Source of the DNA: Prochlorococcaceae cyanobacterium jk18x1bzbins.87
Lineage (GTDB): Bacteria; Cyanobacteriota; Cyanobacteriia; PCC-6307; Cyanobiaceae
Length of the DNA: 64,000 nt
Direction of reading: 5' to 3'
NCBI GenBank assembly: GCA_022826535.1
Contig: JAJDUS010000006.1
Location: forward strand, 1 to 64,000
The notes beneath the pieces were generated by a model. It was given only the letters and a program-made list of their open reading frames with translations, was not told the DNA's origin and did no database searches. Shown here one piece after another: positions 33,882 to 43,935 of the stretch (its first letter is position 1; each line of letters starts with the position of its first letter). Made by a program: the position numbers and the translations under genes.

Positions 33882-34130
33882 GGCCTGTGGCCAATGGTGG
33901 ATTGCCAGGCTGGTGGGATGTCTGCTTGAACCTTCAGAAAGAAGGTTTGCCATGGACGACCAACGCTTGGTCATCAGTGATGGGCTCTGGCAGCCCATTG
34001 TCCCACTGCTTCCAGGTAAGGTCACGGATGCTGGCATGACAGCAGGGGACAATCGCCTGCTTCTCGAAGACCTGTGCCGGAGAGTGGACAAGGGTTCCCC
34101 CTGGGTTGTATCCCGAAGCTGGTAGAAATT
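33881..34130 (+). pseudogene. IS5-superfamily transposase 5' fragment with IS terminus
   Basis: DDQRLVISDGLWQPIVPLLPGKVTDAGMTAGDNRLLLEDLCRRVDKGSPW; preceded by gggcctgtggccaa, identical to the IS end at 5738. Confidence 0.75.
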
Positions 34131-34354
34131 GAAGGGGGCGTAATCTCCGGGTCACTCAAACCACCCACTGGCGGCTGGAACCGCCAAGGAGATCGCGCCA
34201 TGGGAGCGCTTAGAGGAAGACAGAGCTATCCCTGCTTTCCTGTAAAGAGGGTTCCCATCGAGGACCGCCTGCGTGGGCGCATCTGCACTACGATTGAGGC
34301 GGTAGTCGAGGAGAAGTGGATGCCTTCCCGACCCCAATTCTGGATAAGGTCAGG

Positions 34355-34570
34355 AGAGGTTAGGGTCAGGACTCATCACCAGAAGAGGGCAATGGGGTGG
34401 CCAGGAGAATAGCAAAACGGAAGACGTGGGCGCAGCGGTCGTAGCGGGTTGCAAGGGGCCGCCAGTCCTTCAGCCTGGAAAAGGAGATTCTCGATTTTGT
34501 GACGTCTTGCGGCAGCGACAGGGCAGGATGCCCTGCTGGGCCAGCATCTTGCGGATTTTGGCCCTGTCAT
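34355..34570 (-). pseudogene. IS5-superfamily transposase 3' fragment with terminal repeat
   Basis: HKIENLLFQAEGL...RPLRPRLPFCYSPGHPIALFW resembles a transposase C-terminus; bounded by tagggtcaggactcat. Confidence 0.65.
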
Positions 34571-34670
34571 ACCCTTGATCTCGAATCACCGCGGCCGCAG
34601 GCGACATCCTTCAGCACCCCATCAGCGCCAGTGAAGTCACTGCATTGCCCCTCACTCAGATGGAGCCGTA

Positions 34671-34850
34671 GGGTCAGGGCTCATATACGAGGAATGATCC
34701 TCTCAGCAGAGAGGGATCCCTAAGGGAGCACCAGGAGGAGATGGGTGATGGCCCAGTTTTTTGACCCAGCGCGGAGCAGGTTGTCCGCATCCGCCCCTTG
34801 TTCCCCAAGGAACGAGTGTGAAGCGGGTAGATGCCCGCAAGGTTTGCACG
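34671..34850 (+). pseudogene. IS5-superfamily transposase 5' fragment
   Basis: tagggtcagggctcata terminus, then gcaccaggaggagatgggtgatggcccagttttttgacccagcgcggagcaggttg... homologous to 49680-49800 and to the reverse complement of 50200-50380. Confidence 0.72.
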
Positions 34851-34853
34851 GCA

Positions 34854-35387
34854 TCAAGTGGGCACCCGTTTCTGCAGGGCGCTCACTTTGAGGAATTCCG
34901 TGTTAATCCCGGACGACCGCTCCAAGGCTATTTTGCCAGTGCGGACGATTTGTAAAATTCCAAATGGCGCCAACACCTGCTCCAGCGCCAGAAGCTTGCC
35001 GGGATCACCGGCAACTTCCAGGGTGAGGGCATCCTCCGCCACATCCACCACCTTGGTGCGAAAGATGCTGACAAGCTCAAGGATTTTGGAGCGGTTGTCC
35101 TGGTTGGCCGCCACCTTGAGAAGCATGAGTTCGCGCTCCACCGAGGGAATGTGGCTCAGGTTCTGAACCATGAGCACATTCACCAGTTTGAGGAGTTGCC
35201 TGGTCATCTGCTCAATGACCTGGTCATCACCAGCCACCACCATGGTGAGGCGCGAGATGCCGGGTTGTTCCGCATGGCCAACGGCAAGGCTCTCGATATT
35301 GAATCCGCGGCGGGCAAAGAGCCCCGCAATGCGGCTCAACACGCCTGCCTCATCCTCCACCAATACGGAAAGGGTCTGCTTCATCAA
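34854..35387 (-). CDS. ilvH: acetolactate synthase small subunit
   Basis: [53 protein letters not shown] domain. Confidence 0.96.
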   Translation of the reverse strand: MMKQTLSVLVEDEAGVLSRIAGLFARRGFNIESLAVGHAEQPGISRLTMVVAGDDQVIEQMTRQLLKLVNVLMVQNLSHIPSVERELMLLKVAANQDNRSKILELVSIFRTKVVDVAEDALTLEVAGDPGKLLALEQVLAPFGILQIVRTGKIALERSSGINTEFLKVSALQKRVPT

Positions 35388-35417
35388 GGGGCCTATGCAA
35401 TGGTTGAGATTAGGGGG

Positions 35418-36323
35418 TCATGGAGGCAAGGTTTCCCCCAGCCAAGCCAAAACAATCCCGTTGAAACGCTTTGGATCCTCGTCATGGGGACAGTGGCCGC
35501 AATCTTCCAGAACCTGTAATTGCAGATCAGGGCGCAACCGGACCACGGCTTTGGCCATGGCCCGAGGCGCCAAGCGATCCTCCTGCCCCCAGAGGACCAG
35601 CACAGGGCAAGTGACCCGTCTTAAAAGTTCAGGGGCTGTTTCTTGTGGGGGGCGTCTGCCCATCCCCATGGTCATGCCCGCCAAGCTTCTGGCGGCGCCA
35701 GGGCGGCGACAGGGACGGGCAAAGAGGCGCAGAATAGCCTGGTCCAGGCGGTGATGCTGTTGATAGGCGGCCTTCAGCCCCCAAGCCAGCAGCCATGTCC
35801 GGGAAAATAGCCAGAGGATCAGCCGCCACGGCACCAGCCACCGCTGGAGAAGCATCAAGAACTGCTGCCAAGGGCGGCGGCGAGGCTGGGGCTTCAACAG
35901 GGCTGGATCCTGCAACGGGGCCAGCACCAGGGCCTTCACCAACTCAGGGCGCGCCACCGCGGCGGTCAGGCCCACCAGGGCCCCCAGGGAATGGCCCACA
36001 ATCACCACGGGCTCCTGGATGCACTGCTCAATGAGGTGCAACACCTGCTGGGCCCATGTGCGGTTGTCCTGCACCAGGAAGGGTTGAGCCGATGCGCCAA
36101 ACCCCAGCAGATCCACGCCATAGACCCGCCAGCCGGCCGCGGCAAATGCAGGAGCATTGGCACGCCAATGGCCGGCCGCGGCGGCAAAACCATGGACCAG
36201 CACCAGGGGCGGATCATCGTCACAGCCCAGTTGACGCACCTGTAACAGCTGACCTTGCCAGTGCAACACACTGACCTGTCCCCAATCAGTGGTCTCATCA
36301 GTGGTCTCACCTGCGGTAGCCAT
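35418..36323 (-). CDS. alpha/beta hydrolase
   Basis: PPLVLVHGFAAAAGHWRANAPAFAAAGWRVYGVDLLGFGAS; VIVGHSLGALVGL; VLVLWGQEDRLAP; LEDCGHCPHDEDP. Confidence 0.92.
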   Translation of the reverse strand: MATAGETTDETTDWGQVSVLHWQGQLLQVRQLGCDDDPPLVLVHGFAAAAGHWRANAPAFAAAGWRVYGVDLLGFGASAQPFLVQDNRTWAQQVLHLIEQCIQEPVVIVGHSLGALVGLTAAVARPELVKALVLAPLQDPALLKPQPRRRPWQQFLMLLQRWLVPWRLILWLFSRTWLLAWGLKAAYQQHHRLDQAILRLFARPCRRPGAARSLAGMTMGMGRRPPQETAPELLRRVTCPVLVLWGQEDRLAPRAMAKAVVRLRPDLQLQVLEDCGHCPHDEDPKRFNGIVLAWLGETLPP

Positions 36324-36459
36324 GGGGTTCAGAAGAGTGGGGTCCGTCGGGATGCTCCATCAACTATGGAATGGGCAACTCGCGGCTGCCCGGGCGGGCA
36401 TCAGGGCCCCATCCTGGGCCTTACCACCGGACGGAACGGCGGGGGCACGGAACGGGAAC

Positions 36460-36574
36460 AGTGCTGCGGCTCAAGACCATCGGTGTCAGCGCCCCCACGG
36501 CAGGTCCCCAAGCCTTGAACAGCACTGAGGTGACCAACGCTGTGGAGGACTCATTACCAACAAGGCCGAGGCGG
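36460..36574 (+). pseudogene. partial duplicate of the neighbouring ycf39-like gene
   Basis: caagaccatcggtgtcagcgcccccacggcaggtccccaagccttgaacagcactgaggtgacc aligns to 38030-38095 of the intact gene. Confidence 0.8.
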
Positions 36575-36901
36575 ATTCACGACGAATCCGCGATTATTTC
36601 CCCATCTGTCGCCGCAGAAGTCCAAGTCGGATAGCTTCCATACCCGGCCCTGCCACTTATCGGTGAACACGGCTGTCCATGCGCCACCGGCCTTGCAAAA
36701 CGCACTCACGCGGCAGATGAGTTGTTGATTGTTATCGATGTATGCGTACTGGACGGATACGTCCCTGCACTTCCTGGCCGCCTCGCTCTTCCCCCATGCC
36801 TTGTCGCGTCGGTTTTGGAACTGGTTTGCAAACGACTCGGTGGGCAACAACAGTTTAATCCACCCGGCCATCAGGAGTGACGGGATGCGCATTTTTCCCA
36901 T
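36554..36901 (-). CDS. small hypothetical, possibly secreted protein
   Basis: ORF with hydrophobic N-terminus (MRIPSLLMAGWIKLLLPTESFA) and Cys/Trp-rich body. Confidence 0.45.
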   Translation of the reverse strand: MGKMRIPSLLMAGWIKLLLPTESFANQFQNRRDKAWGKSEAARKCRDVSVQYAYIDNNQQLICRVSAFCKAGGAWTAVFTDKWQGRVWKLSDLDFCGDRWGNNRGFVVNPPRPCW

Positions 36902-37268
36902 GATTTAGGCTCCACAGGTGGGGCATCCAAAGCATATTGCCACATCCGAGTCCATGCAACCCACCACTCTGGCTCATTTTACCGCAAGGGGACGAATCGC
37001 AGCACCTCCCTCGTGCCACTCTACAGGGGTGGATCGGGGTGTGCCTGGATCACCGGCTTGCCCTGGGCTGCCATGGCCGAGGGCGTGCATGAAGCCTACA
37101 GAAACACCGCCCCCCCAGCCCAGTGCTCTATCCCCTGAAATGCCCCAGCCCCTGTGGGGGGCCATGCCAAGACAGTGATCCCAGGCGGAGGCATCACTCT
37201 GTTGCAGCGGTATCCCCATGGTGCGGAAAGGTCAGGCAAACTGGATAGCTGATTTCCATGACCACGCC

Positions 37269-37379
37269 ATGGCTGGTGAAATTTTCGGTACGGCTGCCCT
37301 GTTCTGGCTCCTCATCCCTGTGGGATTGCTTGGTGGATTGGTTGTGCTCAAGTTCCAGGGGGACAACTTCGCGGATTAG
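37269..37379 (+). CDS. petM: cytochrome b6-f complex subunit 7
   Basis: [36 protein letters not shown]; not in the ORF track because of length. Confidence 0.92.
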   Translation: MAGEIFGTAALFWLLIPVGLLGGLVVLKFQGDNFAD

Positions 37380-37457
37380 GGCAGGACAGAGGCCACAGGG
37401 GCATGTGATGGGCTTTACGCTTGATGCTCCACAAATCCACTGTTCTGCCCAGCCTCC

Positions 37458-38417
37458 ATGAAGGTCCTGATTGTCGGCGCCACCGGAACCCTGGGAAGGC
37501 AAGTGGTCCGCACGTGTATCGATCAGGGGCATGGGGTGCGCTGCCTGGTGCGGATTCCCCGCAAGGCAGGCTTTTTGCAGGGGTGGGGTGGGGAGTTGGT
37601 CCAGGGGGATCTGCTGCAGAGCGATAGCCTGGATCGCGCCCTTAAAGGTTGTGAAGCGGTCATTGATGCCGCCACAGCACGGGTGGATTCTGAGCACAGC
37701 GTCTACGCCGTGGACTGGGACGGCAAGCTGAACCTGTTGCGCCGTATGGAAGCCGCTGGCGTTCAGCGGCTGGTGTTTCATTCCATTCTCAAGGCAAGCG
37801 AGCACCGCTCCGTGCCCCTGATGGATATCAAATACTGCACGGAAGACCTGCTACGCCATTCCGACGTCCAATACACCATTCTTCAGGTGTCCGGCTTCAT
37901 GCAGGGACTCATCAGCCAGTTTGCCATCCCCATTCTGGATTGCCGAAACGTCTGGGTCAGTGGCAGCAGCAGCATTGCCTACATGAACAGCCAGGATGTG
38001 GCCCGTTTTTCCGTGGCTGCGTTGGAGCGACCCAATACCATCGGGCTCAGCGCCCCCACGGTAGGTCCCAAAGCCTGGAGCAGCGCTGAGGTGATCCAAC
38101 TCTGTGAAAGACTCGCCAATAAGGAGGCGCGGGTGCTCAGTGTCTCATCTTTTACCATCAGGATCTTGCGCGCTGTGGTCTCCGCCTTTGAAGCCGGGCT
38201 CAATGTGGATGATCGCCTGGCTTTTGCGGAGGTGAGTGGTGGGGCCACCTGCCTGGACGCCCCCATGGAGGAGAGCTATCGGGCATTTGGTCTGGATCCA
38301 GCCGACACCACAACCCTGGAAACCTACCTGAAGGAGTATTACGACACCATCACCCGGCGCCTCCGGCAGATGGAGGCGGATCTTGGCAAAGAAGACCGCA
38401 AGCGTCTCCCCTTCTGA
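37458..38417 (+). CDS. ycf39: NmrA-like / Ycf39 photosystem II assembly factor
   Basis: MKVLIVGATGTLGRQVVRTCIDQGHGVRCLVRIPRKAGFLQGWGGELVQGDL; adjacent to petM. Confidence 0.9.
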   Translation: MKVLIVGATGTLGRQVVRTCIDQGHGVRCLVRIPRKAGFLQGWGGELVQGDLLQSDSLDRALKGCEAVIDAATARVDSEHSVYAVDWDGKLNLLRRMEAAGVQRLVFHSILKASEHRSVPLMDIKYCTEDLLRHSDVQYTILQVSGFMQGLISQFAIPILDCRNVWVSGSSSIAYMNSQDVARFSVAALERPNTIGLSAPTVGPKAWSSAEVIQLCERLANKEARVLSVSSFTIRILRAVVSAFEAGLNVDDRLAFAEVSGGATCLDAPMEESYRAFGLDPADTTTLETYLKEYYDTITRRLRQMEADLGKEDRKRLPF

Positions 38418-38447
38418 GGTTGTGGCAGGCAGTCCAGTTGTCCCCTG

Positions 38448-39194
38448 TCAGGGATCGGAGGCGTGGTGAATGCGCTTGATGTCCTCCTGGCTGCCCATGA
38501 CCACAAGCACATCATTGGGACTGAGAATCATGGAGGCGGGTGGATTGACCCGCAGATCCCCCTGGCTGCCAGCGGCCAACACACTCACCCCATAATCCTT
38601 ACGCAGATTGATGTCCCGTAGGGACCTCTGAACAAACTCCTTGGGCACCTGAACTTCTTCAATGCTGTTTTTGCTGTCCAGCTGTAGACGATCCAGCAGG
38701 CTGGGGCGCACAAGCTGCTCCCCCAACTGCCTCCCCTGTTCCCGGGACGGGAAGGTTACCCTATCGGCGCCAACGGCTTTCAGCATGCGTTCATGGAGGA
38801 CATTACTTGCTCGGGAGCAGACCGTCTTCACTGTGGATGATGTGCCATGTTTGGCGATGTAGGTGGTGGTGAGGCTCGCTTCCAAGGGCTCCCCCAGCGC
38901 CACCACAAGGGTGTCCACATCCAGGGCGCCCGCCTCTTTCAGTTCTTCTTCCACCGTGGAGTCCACGCTCAGGGTGACAGCGCTCTTGAAATCATCATCT
39001 CGCCGCAGCAGCATCTCCACGAGATGAGTGTCCTTGTCGATGGCAATGACGCTCTTCTCGGATGCAATCAACTCCTTGCACACCGCCAGTCCAAAGCGTC
39101 CCAAGCCAACCACGGCGAAGGTTTGCTGGGGGCCCACCCTGGTCTTCCACCAAGGTCTGGTGCTGTCACGGCTTGGGGAGCTTGATAAAGACAT
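38448..39194 (-). CDS. TrkA/KtrA-type potassium uptake regulatory protein
   Basis: FAVVGLGRFGLAVCKELIASEKSVIAIDKD RCK-N domain; C-terminal RCK-C. Confidence 0.9.
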   Translation of the reverse strand: MSLSSSPSRDSTRPWWKTRVGPQQTFAVVGLGRFGLAVCKELIASEKSVIAIDKDTHLVEMLLRRDDDFKSAVTLSVDSTVEEELKEAGALDVDTLVVALGEPLEASLTTTYIAKHGTSSTVKTVCSRASNVLHERMLKAVGADRVTFPSREQGRQLGEQLVRPSLLDRLQLDSKNSIEEVQVPKEFVQRSLRDINLRKDYGVSVLAAGSQGDLRVNPPASMILSPNDVLVVMGSQEDIKRIHHASDP

Positions 39195-39209
39195 GGGCTG
39201 GGATTAGGC

Positions 39210-40679
39210 TCAAACAGTGAGTTGTTCCCGTGGATAGCGCACAAGCGTGGTCTTGGGGAATGGCTGGACAATGGCGGAGAATAAAAGGAGAAGTCCCAGA
39301 CGCCCCACGAACATGCCCACCATCAGCACCAACTGCCCCCAGAAATTGAGTTTTTCCAGAAAACCCACATCAAACCCCACCGTAGCAAAAGCGGAGATGC
39401 AGGTGAACAGGGTTTCCAGGAAGGTGAACTCCTGATGGGAACCAACAGTGATCAGCAGCACCATGGTGCTGATAAACAGCAGTGAACTCACCACCAACGC
39501 CGTGGCCTGAACCACCAGTCTGGTCCCAATGGTGCGGGAGAGCAGCACCACGTCTTCACGGCGCCGTAGGGTGGAGGCCGTGGCCGCCAGGAGAATGGCC
39601 ATGGTGGAGGTTTTCAAGCCCCCCCCCGTGCCGCCTGGGCTGGCGCCAATGAACATCAGCAGCATGAGCAGCACCAGACTTGCGCCCGAGACATGGTCCA
39701 GGCCAAGGGGAATGGTTTGGAACCCGGCAGTACGGGCCGAGACCGATTGGAACAGGGCGCCCCAGAAGCGCTCGGAGGTGGAAAGATCCTGGAACGAGAG
39801 ATGGGCGCTGTTGAGGCTTTCATACAACAGCAGGCCCAGCCATCCCACCAGGATCAGCAACAGGGACGAAAGGAGAACCACCTTGGCTTGAAGGTCCAGA
39901 CGTCGCCAACGCAACGGGAACCAATTCCTATGATCCCAGAGCTCTGCATGGACCCGATAGCCCAGCCCACCACTGATGATCAAGCCCATCACCACCAACT
40001 GGGCCGGGAGATTGTTGGCAATGCCCTTCAGGCTGTCGCTCCAGAGGGAGAAGCCGGCATTGTTGTAGGCGCTGGCTGCATGGAACAGACAAAACCAGAC
40101 CCGTCGCGGCAGAGAGGCCTCATTGGCGGCAAAACCCAGCAGAAACAGCAGCAGGGCGCCGGCAACGATCAAGCCCAGTGCCACCCCGCCAATGTGCCAA
40201 AAGGTGCGGCCCACGCCACCCACGCCAAACTGATCCAGGATTTTCTCACCACTGTCCACCCGCCGTCTGAGGCGGGCCCCCTGCTGGACGAAGCCCTGCA
40301 GGTAGATGGAAATGGCCATCAAGCCCAGGCCACCGATAAGAATCAGCACCATCAGGGTCAACTGACCAAAGCCCGTCAGGTCGCGGCCGGGATCAATGAT
40401 GGACAATCCCGTGACGGTGACCGCGGAGGTGGCTGTAAAGAGGGCTTGCCAGTAGGAGATAGGCTGGCCATGGGACCACGGGAGCCAGAGCAGGAGGCTG
40501 CCCAGTATGACCACCAGAACACCACAAAGGGTCGTGAACTGGGGCACCGTCAAGCGGGACAGGGCGTCCTTTTGCTGAATGGCCCAGAAGGGAAGCCCGT
40601 TGAAAAAACGACGAACAACCAAGGTTGATTCCCCCAGACCCTCCCAGGATGGCGACCCACGGGCAGGCCGAGGGGACAC
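39210..40679 (-). CDS. TrkH/KtrB-type potassium transporter
   Basis: ATSAVTVTGLSIIDPGRDLTGFGQLTLMVLILIGGLGLM; FHAASAYNNAGFSLW; SARTAGFQTIPL. Confidence 0.92.
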   Translation of the reverse strand: MSPRPARGSPSWEGLGESTLVVRRFFNGLPFWAIQQKDALSRLTVPQFTTLCGVLVVILGSLLLWLPWSHGQPISYWQALFTATSAVTVTGLSIIDPGRDLTGFGQLTLMVLILIGGLGLMAISIYLQGFVQQGARLRRRVDSGEKILDQFGVGGVGRTFWHIGGVALGLIVAGALLLFLLGFAANEASLPRRVWFCLFHAASAYNNAGFSLWSDSLKGIANNLPAQLVVMGLIISGGLGYRVHAELWDHRNWFPLRWRRLDLQAKVVLLSSLLLILVGWLGLLLYESLNSAHLSFQDLSTSERFWGALFQSVSARTAGFQTIPLGLDHVSGASLVLLMLLMFIGASPGGTGGGLKTSTMAILLAATASTLRRREDVVLLSRTIGTRLVVQATALVVSSLLFISTMVLLITVGSHQEFTFLETLFTCISAFATVGFDVGFLEKLNFWGQLVLMVGMFVGRLGLLLLFSAIVQPFPKTTLVRYPREQLTV

Positions 40680-40710
40680 CTGGCGACCCCCTGCCCATGG
40701 GCGGGCGCCC

Positions 40711-41352
40711 CTACTTGTTGGGCTGTGGCGTCATGCGCAGGTAGGGTTTGATCTCCGTCACGCCTTTGCTGAACTTCTTCTTGGCGTCCTCCGTGGAGAT
40801 GGCGGGCAGCACCACGCAGTCTTCCCCATCCTTCCAATTAACCGGCGTGGCCACGGAATGGTGATCCGTGAGCTGGATGGAGTCGATCACCCGGAGGATC
40901 TCGTCAAAGTTGCGGCCCGTCGAGGCGGGGTAGGTAATCTGAAGGCGCAGCTTCTTGTCGGGATCAATGATGAAGACAGAGCGCACCGTCAGGCTGTTGG
41001 AGGCATTGGGGTGGATCATCCCGTAGAGACCACTCACCTTCCTGTCCTCATCCGCAAGGATGGGGTAATCAACGGTGGTTCCCTGGGTCTCGTTGATGTC
41101 GCCGATCCATCCCGTGTGGCTTGTGGCGGAGTCCACACTCAGGGCAATGGTCTTGACGTTGCGCTTGTCCCACTCGGCCCGCAGCTTGGCCACTTCCCCC
41201 AACTCCGTCGTGCAGACAGGGGTGTAGTCCGCAGGATGGGAAAACAGAACCACCCAACTGTCACCAGCGAAGTCATAAAAATTGATGTCGCCCTGTTGGG
41301 AACCCTGGGTAAAATCGGGAACGGTGTCACCAAGCTGGAGAGCCATGGCCAA
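40711..41352 (-). CDS. 1-Cys peroxiredoxin
   Basis: LGDTVPDFTQGSQQGDINFYDFAGDSWVVLFSHPADYTPVCTTELGEVAKL. Confidence 0.94.
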   Translation of the reverse strand: MAMALQLGDTVPDFTQGSQQGDINFYDFAGDSWVVLFSHPADYTPVCTTELGEVAKLRAEWDKRNVKTIALSVDSATSHTGWIGDINETQGTTVDYPILADEDRKVSGLYGMIHPNASNSLTVRSVFIIDPDKKLRLQITYPASTGRNFDEILRVIDSIQLTDHHSVATPVNWKDGEDCVVLPAISTEDAKKKFSKGVTEIKPYLRMTPQPNK

Positions 41353-41520
41353 AAATACAGGTTACTCGGTAGTCCCTTTTACACTCCAGCCCCTGCCCCT
41401 GGCAACCCACAGGGTGGATTTTCCAGAATTTCTTTCTGTCCGGCCTTGGAGAGGGAGGTCGCTGGTGGCTTCATGCTGGCACCTTAAATAGACCCGGCAG
41501 GACTTTTCTTTAGGGAAAGC

Positions 41521-41623
41521 CTGGAAAACTTCAAAGCGCTTTCACAGAAGACTCCCACTCCTCTTCTTACAGCAAGGCTTTTCAAAAGCCAGGACTGAGC
41601 CAGAAAGGGATTGCCCAGTGTTT
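41521..41623 (-). repeat. copy B of the 103-bp dispersed repeat
   Basis: Reverse complement aligns to 22051-22153. Confidence 0.85.
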
Positions 41624-41659
41624 CCTTCATGGGTTGGGACAAATATGATAGGTCCCTGA

Positions 41660-42052
41660 TCACTTGGGGCGTCTCCGCCTGCTGGGGGCGGCAAACCCCA
41701 GTGCTTGAAACTGCTGCTCTGCCAGGTATTGGCGCAGTTGTTCCAGTTGTTCGTAGTTCACCCAGTGAATGCAGCTCACTGGGCAGGTATCAATGGCTTC
41801 CTGGAGATGCTGGGTGGAATCCCCATCTTGACGAACCGCACGGGAGCGCCCGAAATCCGGCTCGATCAAAAAGGTATTGGGGCATACATTGGCACAGTAG
41901 CGGCAGCCAATGCAAACGGATTCATCCACCCAAACCGCCTTCTCCCGCAGCACCCCGCCCAGCAGTGGCTCCAGACCCGTTGGGCGGCTGGAGCCATCAG
42001 TGGGGATGGTAAAAGCAAGGGATGGATCCATGTTCAGCAAGATGGGCGCCAA
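41660..42052 (-). CDS. bacterial-type ferredoxin
   Basis: KAVWVDESVCIGCRYCANVCPNTFLIEPDFGRSRAVRQDGD...AIDTCPVSCIHWV. Confidence 0.92.
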   Translation of the reverse strand: MAPILLNMDPSLAFTIPTDGSSRPTGLEPLLGGVLREKAVWVDESVCIGCRYCANVCPNTFLIEPDFGRSRAVRQDGDSTQHLQEAIDTCPVSCIHWVNYEQLEQLRQYLAEQQFQALGFAAPSRRRRPK

Positions 42053-42074
42053 TCCTCAGAGTCAGCCTGAGGTG

Positions 42075-42473
42075 TCAGCCATCCCAACGGGTCACCACCA
42101 GCTCAATGGAGCCATCAGCGGTGTTTTTTTGCTCACACACCTGGAAGCCCTGCTGCTGGGTGGCTGCGAGAATGGTATGCAGGGCATAACGCTGGGTGAG
42201 CTGTGCAAGAAAGCGCTCCACTGGCAGGCTTTGCTTCCAAAGTTGCAGGTCCGTCACCAGTTCATAGCTGCTGCCGTTCCAACGGAAGCCAATATCGGCG
42301 CCATTGGGCTGACGGATGGCCAGTTGGGCTTCCACCATTTGCCCGCGATAGCCTCGCAGTTGCTGCTGGCCAGCCTCAGGCTCGTAACCCATCTCCGTCA
42401 GAGCAGCGGCGAGATTGTCAAAGTTGCGCAACTCAGTTTTGATCGTGCTGAAGTGAGACATGGTGTGCAACAA
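42075..42473 (-). CDS. ycf35: DUF1257 protein (Ycf35)
   Basis: MSHFSTIKTELRNFDNLAAALTEMGYEPEAGQQQLRGYRGQMVEAQLAIRQPNGADIGFRWNGSSYELVTDLQLW. Confidence 0.92.
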   Translation of the reverse strand: MLHTMSHFSTIKTELRNFDNLAAALTEMGYEPEAGQQQLRGYRGQMVEAQLAIRQPNGADIGFRWNGSSYELVTDLQLWKQSLPVERFLAQLTQRYALHTILAATQQQGFQVCEQKNTADGSIELVVTRWDG

Positions 42474-42476
42474 AAG

Positions 42477-42689
42477 TCAGGAAAACTGGCCAAGAGAAGC
42501 GGTCTGAAGCTGGCGCTGGCAACCCACGGCGGCGTAGTGATCTTCAGTGGGGGCGCTGCTGGTAACAGCGCCAAGCCTGGCCTCAAGGTCCGCTGTCAGC
42601 TTCTGGCAACGGGTGCCTTTGAGGCCTTTTACCTGCTCTTCCACACGGCCATCCGGATGAATCCGGAAGCGGATGGTCTGCAAGGCCAT
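42477..42689 (-). CDS. DUF2997 domain protein
   Basis: MALQTIRFRIHPDGRVEEQVKGLKGTRCQKLTADLEARLGAV, directly upstream of ycf35. Confidence 0.85.
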   Translation of the reverse strand: MALQTIRFRIHPDGRVEEQVKGLKGTRCQKLTADLEARLGAVTSSAPTEDHYAAVGCQRQLQTASLGQFS

Positions 42690-43056
42690 GGGCCAACTTA
42701 AAATCTCTGGCCAAATAATAACTGCTTTCCTGCCTTGATGGGGTGGCGTCTCAAGGTCCTTGGCAACAGGCCATGAAACCATTTGCCACACGCTGGGGTT
42801 TCCAGGCACGTCACGGCATTTTGTCTTTCAACCGAGACTTGGGCCTGGGAGCCTGGGTTTTCACTGACATGGGCTTGCAAGCTGCAGGGCAGCCTCCGCC
42901 TTGTGCCCTGGGATTGGTGCATCTCAGGGGCCAAGGAGGACCATGCTTGAACTTGTAAGACTCCGTGAAGTTTTGGCAAGACTCGCTCCAGCAGACGGTG
43001 GCGGTCAGCCTAAAGGCCGTGACACTGGCACTTCCGCTGACCACGCTGTGGTGACC

Positions 43057-43854
43057 TCAGCTCAGGAGACCATCATCCAGGAGAGTTTTGACCTTGGCCA
43101 TGCTGGCGGGATCATCCAGTTGCTCAAGGGCTGTGCGGGCATCCTCGGCCACACCTTGGTCCGGCTCCCCCAGCATGGCTTGAATGAGTGCTTGCACCAG
43201 TTGGTGCTGCTCTGTGGGACTGTCTCCACAAGCGCCATGGAGACGGCTTAAGCTCCAGGCACAGTTGCTGCGCACCACAGCATTGTTGTCAATGCGCAGG
43301 GCTTCCCTCAGCACCTGGCTGGCCCGTACCGCATCCGCTGGATGACCAGCGGCCACATCCACAAGGGAGCTGGCTGCCCAAAGGCGCACCGCCGCAATGT
43401 CTGTGGTAAGAGCCCGACTCAACGCCTGCAAGACTGCTGTTCCGGGATAGTTGCCCAAGCTCCAGGCCACGGCTTTGCGGACAAAGCCATTGCTGTCCTG
43501 CAGAAGTTGCAACAATCTGGATTCAGCTTCAGACGTGGGGTTGCGGCCCAAGGCATAAGTCGCACTCATCCGCGTGATGGGGCAGGGGGCGTGCAGTTGG
43601 GGCAGTAGCAGGGGAATGGCCCGGTGATCACGGTACTCGCAAAAGATGCGCAAGCCCTGCATCACCTCATCACGGCCGCCACGCAAATAGGCAAGGCCGG
43701 CACGGATTTCAGCATCCGGATCCGGACGGTCAACAGCAACGGAATCCAGGGGATCATCAAGGGGGGCATCAAGAAGATCCTCAGGCTCCAGGGCTTCAGC
43801 CAGCAAGCCCGGATCCAGGTCTGGGGTGTGATCGGGAGCCTTATCCATGGCCGT
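43057..43854 (-). CDS. HEAT-repeat protein (CpcE/lyase-like)
   Basis: AIPLLLPQLHAPCPITRMSATYALGRNPTSEAESRLLQLLQDSNGFVRKAVAWSLGNYPG...VVRSNCAWSLSRL. Confidence 0.85.
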   Translation of the reverse strand, partial: TAMDKAPDHTPDLDPGLLAEALEPEDLLDAPLDDPLDSVAVDRPDPDAEIRAGLAYLRGGRDEVMQGLRIFCEYRDHRAIPLLLPQLHAPCPITRMSATYALGRNPTSEAESRLLQLLQDSNGFVRKAVAWSLGNYPGTAVLQALSRALTTDIAAVRLWAASSLVDVAAGHPADAVRASQVLREALRIDNNAVVRSNCAWSLSRLHGACGDSPTEQHQLVQALIQAMLGEPDQGVAEDARTALEQLDDPASMAKVKTLLDDGLLS

Positions 43855-43935
43855 AGGCCCATTGTGTCGCCATTGTTCCACACCTCTCTAGCCGCCTGCA
43901 TGGGGTAGAGACTAGAAATCCCATGGACTGAAGGC

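Noticed and set aside
36905-37220. ORFs on both strands between the orphan secreted ORF and petM
   Set aside because: Proline/glycine-rich low-complexity products with no start context or family; likely non-coding
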